NCBI GenBank assembly: GCA_965201045.1
Contig: OZ241746.1
Coordinates: 434,001-498,000 of the forward strand
Direction of reading: 5' to 3'
From: JAPORK01 sp026710285
GTDB taxonomy: Bacteria; Pseudomonadota; Gammaproteobacteria; Pseudomonadales; Endozoicomonadaceae
DNA: 64,000 nucleotides
The notes beneath the pieces are model-generated. The model did no database searches and was not told the DNA's origin. It worked only from the letters and a program-made list of their open reading frames with translations. The position numbers and the translations under genes are program-made. This document shows positions 1-8,278 of this stretch, piece by piece (position 1 is the stretch's first letter; every line of letters begins with the position of its first letter).

Positions 1-656
1 ATAACAGGCAGAGCGAGGGAAAGACACAGTGAGTGGACAAGCAGTCTTGCAAGAGCGAAACAGGACTTTCACGCAGAATCAGGTCAGGAATGATCTGATT
101 TTGCCGGGGAGTTCCACATGTAATGTAGTGATCAGGTAGATTGCTTTTGGATGAAAGTCTTAAGGTCAGAACACCTGTGATGAGTCATGAAAGAATCACT
201 GTGTGAGGAACACGTAAACTACATGGTAGTCATACAGTAGCTGATGAAAGTGTTTTATAGTTTGTATGGGCGCCTGTTATCAACAGAAGCTCTGGAAAAA
301 GGATTCAAAAAAGTGCGTGAAGCGAAAGATGCTACCGAAATAGACGTACAAAGACTTACGGATTATGCACTGAATCTGACCAATAATCTGGAACAGCTAC
401 TACTTGAACTGCGGGAAAAACGATATCAACCACTACCGGTAAAACGGGTTGAAATTGAGAAAGAAGGAGGTGGAAAACGCCTTCTGGGAATTCCCGCAGT
501 AAGAGACCGAATTGTCCAGCAAGCACTTCTGGATATCCTGACCTCTAGTCTTTGATCCGGACTTTCATCCGTCAAGTTACGGATACAGACCGAAGAGAAG
601 CTGCCATCAAGTCATCACTAAAGCGACAACATTTATACGAGAGTATAAAAGACAGG
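1..656 (+). mobile_element. Truncated group II intron (5' RNA part plus start of its ORF)
   Basis: A non-coding leader of about 240 bases precedes an open frame that reads as the N-terminus of a group II intron reverse transcriptase/maturase. This is the usual layout, with intron RNA domains I-III upstream of the domain IV ORF. The 5' boundary may lie outside the window. The element stops near 656, where it runs into a dispersed repeat, so the reverse transcriptase active site, the maturase domain and RNA domains V/VI are all missing. It cannot splice or move by itself. Confidence 0.75.
244..656 (+). pseudogene. ltrA: Group II intron reverse transcriptase/maturase, N-terminal fragment, frameshifted
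   Basis: The first 103 codons match the start of intron-encoded reverse transcriptases. The stretch LLLELREKRYQPLPVKRVEI, then GGGKRLLGIPAVRDRIVQQA, is characteristic. At about 548-553 the frame shifts by one base. Reading on in the +1 frame from 551 gives FDPDFHPSSYGYRPKRSC, the expected continuation of the family, followed by about 20 more matching residues up to roughly 656. The rest of the protein, including the catalytic YADD region, is absent. It is a dead remnant in the normal position just after the intron 5' RNA region. Confidence 0.88.
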
Positions 657-770
657 GGAAGGATGGGGTGAAAGCCCCGCCTTACCCGATAAGGTTATTT
701 CAGCATCAGCAGCTTAAAAGCAAGGATTTTTATTATTCAGCCAAAAACTCCGAACCAGAGTTTGTGTATA
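644..770 (+). repeat. Dispersed repeat modules C (644-692) and B (693-770)
   Basis: Module B runs from GGTTATTTCAGCATCAGC to about CCGAACCAGAGTTTGTGTAT. Module C, ending CTTACCCGATAA, lies immediately to its left. Both recur inverted at 13179-13323, but there the order of the two modules is permuted. B alone recurs at 9380-9461 (inverted) and 32711-32787 (direct). It has no coding potential. The permuted order suggests that this copy derives from a tandem or circular arrangement of a B-C unit. It truncates the group II intron on its left and abuts the IS256 remnant on its right. Confidence 0.7.
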
Positions 771-784
771 GAAAGACAGGGTTA

Positions 785-1131
785 CTAAACGGGTCCCCGT
801 CAGAAATTCCACCCTCAAGCACATGCTGGGACTGACTGAGTATTGAGCTTCGCATTATGACGCATGCTTACCGCTCCCAACCTGCCGAATCAGTTTTCAC
901 TATAACTGACCCTATACTGGTTTGCATCTGTTATTCAGTTTGATAATTATTTCGAATCACCACTGCACGTCCATTTTCAAGATAACGATCCTCAAATTGC
1001 CCCATAAACTTCTCCAGCTCAGTCTCAACTGTCTCATAAATCAGTTGACGAGCTCCTGTTCTCAACATGTGTATCAAAGGATCAGATAAATTAACTGGAT
1101 TTTTAAACTTGACAATACTATTTTTATTCAT
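785..1131 (-). pseudogene. IS256-family transposase, N-terminal remnant
   Basis: The minus-strand frame from 1131 begins MNKNSIVKFKNPVNLSDPLI and continues with RTGARQLIYETVETELEKFM and ENGRAVVIRNNYQTE. This is the conserved N-terminal region of IS256/Mutator-type transposases. An in-frame TAA follows YQTE, but the same frame continues QMQTSIGSVIVKT, matching the next family block (IQTGIGPVTV). A weaker match to the GIS-GDF block is visible down to about 785. The DDE catalytic domain is missing. The stop codon, divergence and truncation show that it is inactive. Confidence 0.8.
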
Positions 1132-1234
1132 GGTAATATTGTCTGTTGATTCACATTTTTTTCTAATAGTAAATTAACCAAACTTATCTCTTTTTTCCAA
1201 CTTTGTTAAACACGAGTTTTAGCTATAGTTCTGT

Positions 1235-1436
1235 TTTTATTATTTTATTATTTTATTATTTTATTATTTTATTATTTTATTATTTTATTATTTTATTATT
1301 TTATTATTTTATTATTTTATTATTTTATTATTTTATTATTTTATTATTTTATTATTTTATTATTTTATTATTTTATTATTTTATTATTTTATTATTTTAT
1401 TATTTTATTATTTTATTATTTTATTATTTATTATTT
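1235..1436. repeat. Perfect 8-bp tandem repeat, about 24 copies
   Basis: The unit TTATTATT is iterated almost without change for about 200 bp and ends with imperfect copies near 1428-1436. Because 8 is not a multiple of 3, the repeat stays open in a forward frame and gives an FIILLFYY-type peptide, which is an artefact. Tracts this long and pure normally change length by slipped-strand mispairing. It lies about 400 bp upstream of the pilin start of the fimbrial locus. A decayed palindromic element (1523-1650) lies between them. Confidence 0.95.
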
Positions 1437-1522
1437 TACAGTTTCATGGTTTTGTGATTTAATAGCATTAAGCTCACAAATAAAAAAACAGGCTTTTATA
1501 TTTCCATATTAGGTTTTTTAAT

Positions 1523-1650
1523 TCAACACTGTGGACAGCTTTTGTAATTCATTTATTTTAAACGGATTTGTTTTTTTATTTTACTGTAAACAATATCTGT
1601 GAAAATAAACTTAACCCATAGTAGATTTTTAAAAACTGTTCGAATTATTG
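1523..1650 (+). repeat. Palindromic element A, copy 1 (diverged)
   Basis: This copy shares the layout of the better-preserved copy at 2532-2666: an outer end like CAACACTGTGGACAG, a central part with GGATTTGTTTTT, and a right part containing CCATAGTAGATTTTTAAAAA and ending CGAATTATTG. The region 1132-1840 otherwise holds only the 8-bp repeat and AT-rich leader DNA for the pilin gene. No other gene is seen there. Confidence 0.65.
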
Positions 1651-1840
1651 AATTAAAAAACAATTGATATTAGCAAATATAAAAGAAAATCTGATTTGCG
1701 CCTTTAATAATATATCAGTTTTCCTTATTATATTAACTAAAGGTGAAAAATCAAACAGACAAAAAAAGTATAAATCTATTTTGTAATTAATTAAGACCGA
1801 GGTGAATATAAAAGACGAAATAACCAATGGAGAAAACCTA

Positions 1841-2470
1841 ATGAATACCAAAATAGAAACTTTTCTGACTTATATGCTAGTGCTTTTTTTGACAATAGCA
1901 TTTGAATCTTATTTAAGAGCAGCTGTAAAAAATCACGGATTAGATCTGACTTTTGAGGGTAGTATTGAAAAACAAGAAACAAGAGATAGCGCAATTAGTA
2001 TTAAGGATGAAAATGATCAGGAGATATCCGCTTTAGAAACAAAAAATATGAACACATATAATCGAGGTGACGATCTTATCATGGATCCGCAACCTCTAAA
2101 GGTTAAGGTTACAATTTCAAGTGGTTCGGTGCAACAAGGTGGATTAACAGTAGAGGTTAAAGAATTTATGTTTACTACTACGGCCATAGCAGACGCTAAA
2201 CTACCTGAAAATCTACTTAAAACTGCAACGCACGCAAAGTGGAAATTCCTGGTAAAATCCAAGAACGGGAATCTGCAGACATTGCCTTTAACTACTCAAG
2301 GATCTGGTAACAAAAATAAAAGTGCGAAGTTTGAGCCAGACTCAAACAACGGTTCAATATACACCGTGACACTGCATCCGATATTAGAAATCCCAAGAAA
2401 CAAGATAAAAGCAAATGGAGGAAACGTACAGGGTGTTGTAAAAATGAATTTTGCAGCAGATATACAATAA
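1841..2470 (+). CDS. CFA/I-like (alpha) fimbrial pilin subunit
   Basis: The protein has 209 residues from the ATG at 1841, which has GGAGA about 8 bases upstream. An in-frame GTG at 1802 also exists but lacks a good ribosome binding site. Residues 1-27 form a signal peptide (hydrophobic YMLVLFLTIAF, then small residues near SYLRA-A). The mature part is rich in beta-strand and polar sequence and has no cysteine. It ends with an alternating pattern, GVVKMNFAADIQ, like the C-terminal strand of CFA/I-type subunits. Identification rests on position: first gene before a chaperone, an alpha-type usher and another small exported protein. Subunits of this family are exported, folded by the chaperone and polymerised on the cell surface. 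The exact pilus type is unknown. Confidence 0.65.
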   Translation: MNTKIETFLTYMLVLFLTIAFESYLRAAVKNHGLDLTFEGSIEKQETRDSAISIKDENDQEISALETKNMNTYNRGDDLIMDPQPLKVKVTISSGSVQQGGLTVEVKEFMFTTTAIADAKLPENLLKTATHAKWKFLVKSKNGNLQTLPLTTQGSGNKNKSAKFEPDSNNGSIYTVTLHPILEIPRNKIKANGGNVQGVVKMNFAADIQ

Positions 2471-2531
2471 TAAATTTTTTAGTCAGTTTGTAGGAGCAAT
2501 ACTCAGATCAGTTTTTGTAAGCTGTTAATAT

Positions 2532-2772
2532 CAACACTTCGGATAGTTTCCATAACCTATTGATTCTAAAAGGATTTTATTTTTACCTCGCTGAAAAAAT
2601 ATCCTTGTGAATCAATGGCTTATAGTTTTATCCATAGTAGATTTTTAAAAACTGTCCGAAGTATTGAATATCAAAAGGATTTGTTTTCATTTCGCTGCAA
2701 AAAACATCTCTGAAAATCAATACCTTACAATCTAATCCATAGTAGATTTTTAAAAAAACATCTGCAGTATTG
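2532..2772 (+). repeat. Palindromic element A, copies 2 and 3, in tandem
   Basis: Copy 2 (2532-2666) has terminal inverted repeats, CAACACTTCGGATAGTTT at the left and AAACTGTCCGAAGTATTG at the right. It contains an inner hairpin pairing ATTGATTC with GAATCAAT and AAGGAT with ATCCTT. Copy 3 (about 2662-2772) shares its end with copy 2 and keeps the GGATTTGTTTT and CCATAGTAGATTTTT blocks. The two copies fill almost the whole gap between the pilin and chaperone genes (2471-2831). They could fold into strong hairpins in the operon mRNA and reduce downstream expression. Confidence 0.8.
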
Positions 2773-2831
2773 TAGGTTAGAAGTAGCCACTAAACAGAGT
2801 TTTGCTGTTAAATTTTTAAGAGAGTAGTGCC

Positions 2832-3560
2832 ATGTTATGTCGTTTATTTTTTACTATTGCGATAATTATATTTTCTCTAAATGCATATACCATTAGTATT
2901 GATAAAATGATTGCATTTGCAGGCGATAAAATCACTGTAAAAAATGACTCTGATTTTGCAGTATTTATCAAGGTTAATTTGTCTGAGCTGAATCTGAAAA
3001 CAGACGTGGAAACTCCACTGGATAAAATGATTTTTACAAAGTGGCCGGTCTATGCAGATAGATATTCTTTTGTTATCGACCCTAAATCCAGTGAACAATT
3101 AAATTTAACACCTATTGATTCTGAACTGGGTAAACAGACACAGAATGATCGTATTGTGGGCGTCAGCTTTGTTCCGGAATCTTACAAAGACGACGATAAG
3201 AAAAGCCGATACAAGTTATCTATGCTAATAGGATTTAAAACGTGGTACATTATCCCTAATCAAAAAAAGACAGTAGAGGGTGATGTTAGTATAGAGAAAA
3301 CTATTAAAGCGGGTGAATATATCTTCAACAATAATACAGATACTGTCGTTGAGTTTGATGTTAATACCTGTAAGACCAAACAGCACCCGAAACAGTGTGA
3401 GGAAACTATAATAGCACTTGCACATCACCATAAAAAAATTACACTTGCGGGCGTTACAGGAGGAACAATAAAGGTTATAGCCAGAGATAAACGTAATCGG
3501 TTTAAAAAATCTCTCATTATCAATACTGCGAACAGCCTTCAAAAATCTACGACAGGTTAA
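2832..3560 (+). CDS. Periplasmic fimbrial chaperone, CFA/I (alpha) type
   Basis: The protein has 242 residues. Residues 1-20 are a signal peptide (LFFTIAIIIFSLNAYT). The mature chain has the expected two-domain immunoglobulin-like layout. The first half includes FAVFIKVNLSELN and VIDPKSSEQLNLTPID, resembling the proline/serine loop before strand G1 of pilus chaperones. The second half includes VEFDVNTCKTKQ and PKQCEETI, whose two cysteines could form the C-terminal-domain disulfide seen in CfaA-type chaperones. It would bind subunits in the periplasm and hand them to the usher. An AGAGAG sequence lies a few bases before the ATG. Sequence similarity to known chaperones is weak, so the call depends partly on the neighbouring usher. 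Confidence 0.65.
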   Translation: MLCRLFFTIAIIIFSLNAYTISIDKMIAFAGDKITVKNDSDFAVFIKVNLSELNLKTDVETPLDKMIFTKWPVYADRYSFVIDPKSSEQLNLTPIDSELGKQTQNDRIVGVSFVPESYKDDDKKSRYKLSMLIGFKTWYIIPNQKKTVEGDVSIEKTIKAGEYIFNNNTDTVVEFDVNTCKTKQHPKQCEETIIALAHHHKKITLAGVTGGTIKVIARDKRNRFKKSLIINTANSLQKSTTG

Positions 3561-3722
3561 ATTCTGTACAAGGAAAAACCACACCACCAAAGCCCTTAAG
3601 TATCAAAAAATTAATTCTATGCAAAAGGCAAAATATTCAACAGCTTTTCAAAAAGGTGAGTTGTTTCCACATTAAATCTGTGACTTTTTAGTTTTTAGGT
3701 TGACAAACAAGATTTCAATAGA

Positions 3723-3986
3723 TTATCTTACTGCATAATAATGAATCATACTCTTTGTTTTATCCAGCTGCATAAAACAAAAAGGATACAATTTAAAAAA
3801 ATGTTTAATACAGCGACAGTTGTATTGTTTTTTTGCCTGTATTTGGAAGTATGCAGCTATTCTATATAAATTAACCAAACGTGCTTTAAGTAAAGAAAGT
3901 ATAAACTGAGCCAGAAAAATAATTCTAGCTTGATATAACAGCAAATGTTTTGTAAGTTTAGTAGCTAATGAGCTGACTGCGTGCAT
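3723..3986 (-). pseudogene. IS4-family transposase, N-terminal fragment
   Basis: The minus-strand frame starts MHAVSSLATKLTKHL and reads LYQARIIFLAQFILSLLKAR, then VNLYRIAAYFQIQAKK and CIKHFFKLY. This follows the N-terminal helix pattern of IS4-type transposases (L-x-AR-x-VNL-x-x-x-A, then a tract resembling YRRIQRFF). It ends after 87 residues, before any DDE catalytic residue. It lies in the 673-bp gap between the chaperone and usher genes and is evidence that an insertion sequence entered the fimbrial operon and was largely deleted. The remaining gap sequence (3561-3722 and 3987-4094) shows no other gene. Confidence 0.65.
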
Positions 3987-4094
3987 TATATCTGTTCTTA
4001 GTGTTTAATGGATACAAAATACCTTATACAGAAGTCAATTTATATAAATTAGTAATATTTAATTTTTTTCAAATTTTGTCATTTACTCAGGTTA

Positions 4095-4192
4095 AATTGT
4101 AAGCTATTGATTTTATTTGATGTTTTTTGCAGCAAAATAAAAAGACAAATCCTTTTATAATAAACAGCTTGCAAAAAATATCCGAAGTGTTG
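4095..4192 (-). repeat. Palindromic element A, copy 4 (inverted)
   Basis: Read on the minus strand, it starts CAACACTTCGGATATTTTTT, contains AAAAGGATTTGTCTTTTT and ends near the ATTGATTTTATTTG block. It is thus an inverted relative of the copies at 2532-2772. It ends only about 40 bases before the usher start and may separate the usher from the upstream operon promoter. Confidence 0.7.
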
Positions 4193-4233
4193 ATTATTAC
4201 ATATTAATCATTTAACCTGACTGACTCCGGGTT

Positions 4234-6759
4234 GTGAATATGTGCTTTTGTTATCGCTACTTATTGAGTAGAACTGTTGTGATAATGCTTACAGCAAGCT
4301 GTATGTTTTATACAGTGCCGCCTGCCTTCACAAAAACAAAGAAGAATAGTACACTAAAAAAATCACATCTTTCCAGTAATGCCAGAAATCTGCAAATATC
4401 GTCCGACCAAAAAAAACTGTATCTTCCTCGTAGTATCAAAAATCTGAAAATATCTCCCGACGCCATAAAATATTTTGCCCGTCAATTACAGGACAGGTTG
4501 AGCAGTATTCAGGTTATTGTGGTGGGTAATGAAGAGAAAGTTCAGCCACTATTAATTAGAGCTTATGCATCGTTGTACCATCTTAGATTTACCAGAAAAT
4601 CACATGAACAGTTGATGGAGTATTTTATAAGCAATGGTTTGAATATCTCCGGAGCAAAAAAATTGGTGACGCAGCTTACCGCAGGCGTTGAACATGATAA
4701 TACCTGCACCAAAAGTCGTTCAACCTGTATTTTAATTAATGACAAACCCCAGTTTGTTAATGATTATTATCATCGACAGCTTAGAATTTTTGTACCCGAC
4801 TCTTATTTTAACACAGCCACATCAGTAAAAACAGCTCTTCTCCATCCGGGAACAGATAGTAATCAGATAGTCTCTCACATCTATGGTAATGCCAACCGTT
4901 CTGGTAAAAAAAATTTTTATTTTATAAATTTACAAAACTACATCGGATTTAAGCCGGGGTACATAAAACTGAACATGAGCCAGATCAACAGCCATAATGA
5001 GGTTGGAGATGCGTTGTACCAATATGATTTTGCTCATTATTCAATAGCCGGCGGATTAACTGATTATATAGGCAATTTCAATAGCGCAACACAGGAGAGT
5101 GCACTAGCTAGCAAAAATTTTATTGGGTTAATGTGGGCACACACTAATAACCTTTTTTTTAGAGATAAAAACAAAGAGGCAATCACTTTGTTCACACCGG
5201 CTGAAGGTAGTTTGCAGATAAAGCGCAATGATAAAGTTATTTATCAGGACTATGTCGTTAAAGGTTTTAATAAAATCAGTTACATACAGTTACCCTATGG
5301 TAATTATTATGTCAATTTGACGGTGACCCGGGATAATAAAATTATTTATCAGCAAAGGAAATATATTCGTAATACAAATCAATATAACTATGATAATTAT
5401 GATCCTTACCTGCGATTTGGAGTGATGCGTACTAAACAGAATAATAAAAATATCAGAAAATTCCTTTCCGAATCAGGCATTAATTTTCCACTGAATAACC
5501 AGTGGAGCATGCATGCCAACGGGTATCTGTTAAAAGAATCGCCTTTTTTTACCATTGGTGCCAATTATCATGGTGACAATTTAACCGCTGGTCTGATGTT
5601 AACTAAAGGAAAAGAGAGTTTAAGATCAGAACTAAATGCACAATATGGCTATTTATCATTGCACTTAAACCAAACGGATTTAGGTGATACCGGGAATAAA
5701 ACGAACTTCTTTTGGGGCGGCAACAATGAAAAACACTTTGATTGTGATATGTTTGTTTTTTATCCATTAAACAATGAGACAACTATTAACGCCAATCTGT
5801 TTTATGATCAAACTAGATACAAGAATAAGCATACAAAAGATGAATCAAAACAGAAAAATAATTACTATTATTCTTACCAGTTAGGTATAATGCATCAGTT
5901 TAAACACAACATTTATGCCAATACAAACTATATAGTCAATAATAAAAATAAAACATTTATGCTAAACCTGAATGTTCCTCTTAATGAAAATATAACCACA
6001 AATACCACTGTAACACCAGGTCGGAATGCTTATCTTTATCAGTCTGTTAGCTATAATAAACAAATTTCAGACAGTACAAATTTCTCTTCTTCAGCATCAG
6101 TGCAGGTTCAGCGCAGAAATTTCAGACAATCTTTTATGACAGCAACATTATCACAAAGTAATGCGCACTGGTATGGAAGTGCTCACATCTCTAAAATTTC
6201 AGGTCAGAACCTCGATGCAGATGCTACTATAGAAACAACACAATTTATTAATAAAGCGGGTGTCTTTTATACCAGCAAAACGAATCATCCTGCTTCAGTC
6301 TATATCAAAAACAGGGGAAATAAACAGAAGCTGACAGGTACAGCAAAACTGTATGAAGAAAAAACCGGTACGCAATATAAGTTTGATTTGAGTAAATCCC
6401 GTATGTTGTATTTCCCCAGTTATAGTTCTGTTGATATTAAGTTTGATTTTAATCAACCTCTTCAGTATAACTTTAATGCACGACAAAAGATGCTTTATCA
6501 TGTGGACCTGATACCCGGTAAAATAAAGTATCTGGATTTTACAGTTGATGAAGCAGCTGATTTAACTGTAATCAGTTCACCTTATGCACAAAAGATACAC
6601 TGTGCTGGGGAAGGTTGTTTAAGTACTAAACATTTAACTGCCGGAGTGAGTATTATAAAAGTTAAACCATTTATACCGTTTTACATTTACTCAGGTTGGA
6701 AAATATGTGCTAAAATGCTACTGACAACACAATCAAAGAAAACTATTTTATGCGGCTGA
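4234..6759 (+). CDS. Outer-membrane fimbrial usher, CfaC/TcfC type
   Basis: The 841-residue length fits the alpha-usher family (about 850-900). Either GTG 4234 or ATG 4240 could start it, and no strong ribosome binding site is visible. A signal segment covers about residues 13-33 (VVIMLTASCMFYTVPPAFT). The region NANRSGKKNFYFINLQNYIG, followed by KPGYIKLNMSQINSHNEVGD, fits the early barrel and plug portion. A middle domain reads LFTPAEGSLQIKRNDKVIYQ and LPYGNYYVNLTVTRDNK, as in TcfC-like E-set domains. The rest is a series of aromatic-ended strands typical of an outer-membrane barrel. It would form the secretion pore and assembly platform for the pilus. The frame is intact although the surrounding operon carries insertions. 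Confidence 0.8.
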   Translation: MNMCFCYRYLLSRTVVIMLTASCMFYTVPPAFTKTKKNSTLKKSHLSSNARNLQISSDQKKLYLPRSIKNLKISPDAIKYFARQLQDRLSSIQVIVVGNEEKVQPLLIRAYASLYHLRFTRKSHEQLMEYFISNGLNISGAKKLVTQLTAGVEHDNTCTKSRSTCILINDKPQFVNDYYHRQLRIFVPDSYFNTATSVKTALLHPGTDSNQIVSHIYGNANRSGKKNFYFINLQNYIGFKPGYIKLNMSQINSHNEVGDALYQYDFAHYSIAGGLTDYIGNFNSATQESALASKNFIGLMWAHTNNLFFRDKNKEAITLFTPAEGSLQIKRNDKVIYQDYVVKGFNKISYIQLPYGNYYVNLTVTRDNKIIYQQRKYIRNTNQYNYDNYDPYLRFGVMRTKQNNKNIRKFLSESGINFPLNNQWSMHANGYLLKESPFFTIGANYHGDNLTAGLMLTKGKESLRSELNAQYGYLSLHLNQTDLGDTGNKTNFFWGGNNEKHFDCDMFVFYPLNNETTINANLFYDQTRYKNKHTKDESKQKNNYYYSYQLGIMHQFKHNIYANTNYIVNNKNKTFMLNLNVPLNENITTNTTVTPGRNAYLYQSVSYNKQISDSTNFSSSASVQVQRRNFRQSFMTATLSQSNAHWYGSAHISKISGQNLDADATIETTQFINKAGVFYTSKTNHPASVYIKNRGNKQKLTGTAKLYEEKTGTQYKFDLSKSRMLYFPSYSSVDIKFDFNQPLQYNFNARQKMLYHVDLIPGKIKYLDFTVDEAADLTVISSPYAQKIHCAGEGCLSTKHLTAGVSIIKVKPFIPFYIYSGWKICAKMLLTTQSKKTILCG

Positions 6760-6765
6760 AAAGTT

Positions 6766-7320
6766 ATGGAACAGCTAATGTGGTTAATATTATTGAAAGC
6801 ACTACTGTTTGTCAATATATGTTTTGCTGATAATAATTCAGTTACAAGTAATCCACTGACTGTCTCAGCATCACTGAGGCGCAGTGAATTAAATACTTTT
6901 CCGCTCAAAGTTAAAACTGAGAGTGGACATAATACCTTTACATTAACCTATGATCGTGCAGCAAAAAAATTCACGGATGTAGAGATTAAGCTAATTGTTT
7001 CTTCCCTGAAAGAACAATCCTACAAATTTACTCAAATTGTTAATCATTTCACCTGTATTGGTATTAATGATCCATCACATACTAAGCCCATTACTTTCAA
7101 TAGCGACATTGAGTTACGTGGTGGAAATGACCCTTCTTCTAGTGGCAATGAGCTTAAACCAAAGACAATTTCATGGAAAAAAAACACGGACACAACTTCT
7201 CCCTACAAGTCTATATCAACTGTTCCTGTGACTTTTAAATTTAATAAAATAATACCCCAAAAAAACTATGAACATCGTTGTTTGGGTATAGTTACTTTAG
7301 TCATAAGTCCAGATCTATGA
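6766..7320 (+). CDS. Minor fimbrial subunit, exported
   Basis: The 184-residue protein starts 6 bases after the usher stop, so it is translationally linked to it. Residues 1-21 are a signal peptide (LMWLILLKALLFVNICFA-DNN). The mature part has short polar strands and two cysteines (HFTCIG and EHRCLG) that could form one disulfide. CFA/I-type operons end with a two-domain tip adhesin of about 360 residues. This gene is half that size and would hold only one domain, so it may be a second pilin, a truncated adhesin or a tip cap. No frameshift extension was seen after 7320. Confidence 0.6.
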   Translation: MEQLMWLILLKALLFVNICFADNNSVTSNPLTVSASLRRSELNTFPLKVKTESGHNTFTLTYDRAAKKFTDVEIKLIVSSLKEQSYKFTQIVNHFTCIGINDPSHTKPITFNSDIELRGGNDPSSSGNELKPKTISWKKNTDTTSPYKSISTVPVTFKFNKIIPQKNYEHRCLGIVTLVISPDL

Positions 7321-7460
7321 ACACAAATGATTCCTGAAAAAAATAGTAAACTATAGACATTCAGTTTAAAATAGGTACAGGATCTGACTTAAAATACCCA
7401 CGTTACAACAATTGTGCTTTTTTAATCTGTTTTTTTAAAGATCAGACCAGTGGTAAGACA

Positions 7461-8030
7461 ATGAAAATTACAGACAGACACTATGTTAACAATACTCGTT
7501 TAACCACCGAGCCTGAAGCTGGTTGTGAAAAAATCCTCTTGGGAATGGGATGCTTCTGGGGGGCTGAACGCCTTTTCTGGCAGCTGGATGGTGTAACATC
7601 CACTTCAGTGGGCTATGCCGGTGGTTTTACAGTTAACCCTGATTATGAACAAGTCTGTACAGGAAGCACCGGACATGCGGAAGTTGTACGGGTGATTTAT
7701 GATCCTACGATCATTAGTCTGGAGTCTTTGCTCATACACTTCTGGGAAAACCATGATCCTACACAGGGAATGCGTCAGGGTAATGATGTGGGTACGCAGT
7801 ACCGTTCCATTATCTGTACCTATACACCTGAACAGCAGAGTATTGCGGAATTAACCAGGCTCCGTTACCAGGAAAATTTAAACAGACATAACCGAAGCCG
7901 TATAACTACAGAAATAATACCTGCAAAACAATACTATTATGCCGAAGATTATCATCAGCAATACCTAGCAAAAAATCCACAGGGTTACTGTGGACTTCGT
8001 GGTACAGGTGTCTGTTTTTTTACTGATTGA
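7461..8030 (+). CDS. msrA: Peptide methionine sulfoxide reductase MsrA
   Basis: This 189-residue enzyme reduces the S epimer of methionine sulfoxide in proteins. The catalytic motif GCFWGAE is at residues 30-36 (Cys31). VGYAGG and GHAEVVRVIYDP follow, with NDVGTQYRS in the substrate-binding region. The C-terminal YCGLRGTGVCF carries Cys residues suited to disulfide recycling by thioredoxin. Length and motif order are normal for the family. It is a single gene with about 140 bp before it and about 250 bp of AT-rich sequence before pilT. Confidence 0.97.
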   Translation: MKITDRHYVNNTRLTTEPEAGCEKILLGMGCFWGAERLFWQLDGVTSTSVGYAGGFTVNPDYEQVCTGSTGHAEVVRVIYDPTIISLESLLIHFWENHDPTQGMRQGNDVGTQYRSIICTYTPEQQSIAELTRLRYQENLNRHNRSRITTEIIPAKQYYYAEDYHQQYLAKNPQGYCGLRGTGVCFFTD

Positions 8031-8278
8031 TAGCAAAAAGTTAAAGATACAAAAACCTGAATAATAACCTGAGTTTTACTTTTTTTGACAGCCTTTAATT
8101 GCAGGAAAACAGACATGTTGACTATTAAAAATAACTGTAAGTTATCATTTTATTATTAACACAGAAAATCTGCATCATACTGTTTACAGCATAAAAAAAA
8201 GACAGGTATTATAAAAACAATACCGCATATGTGAATTAGCATAATAAAAGTCTAATAAAAACAGTAATCAGGAACATT

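Noticed and set aside
1203..1457. Open frame of 84 codons with FIILLFYY repeats
   Set aside because: It is produced by the 8-bp tandem repeat, which happens to lack stops. It has no ribosome binding site and no family resemblance.
3723..3986. A stand-alone small membrane or regulatory protein between chaperone and usher
   Set aside because: The sequence pattern fits the N-terminus of an IS4-type transposase and ends abruptly.
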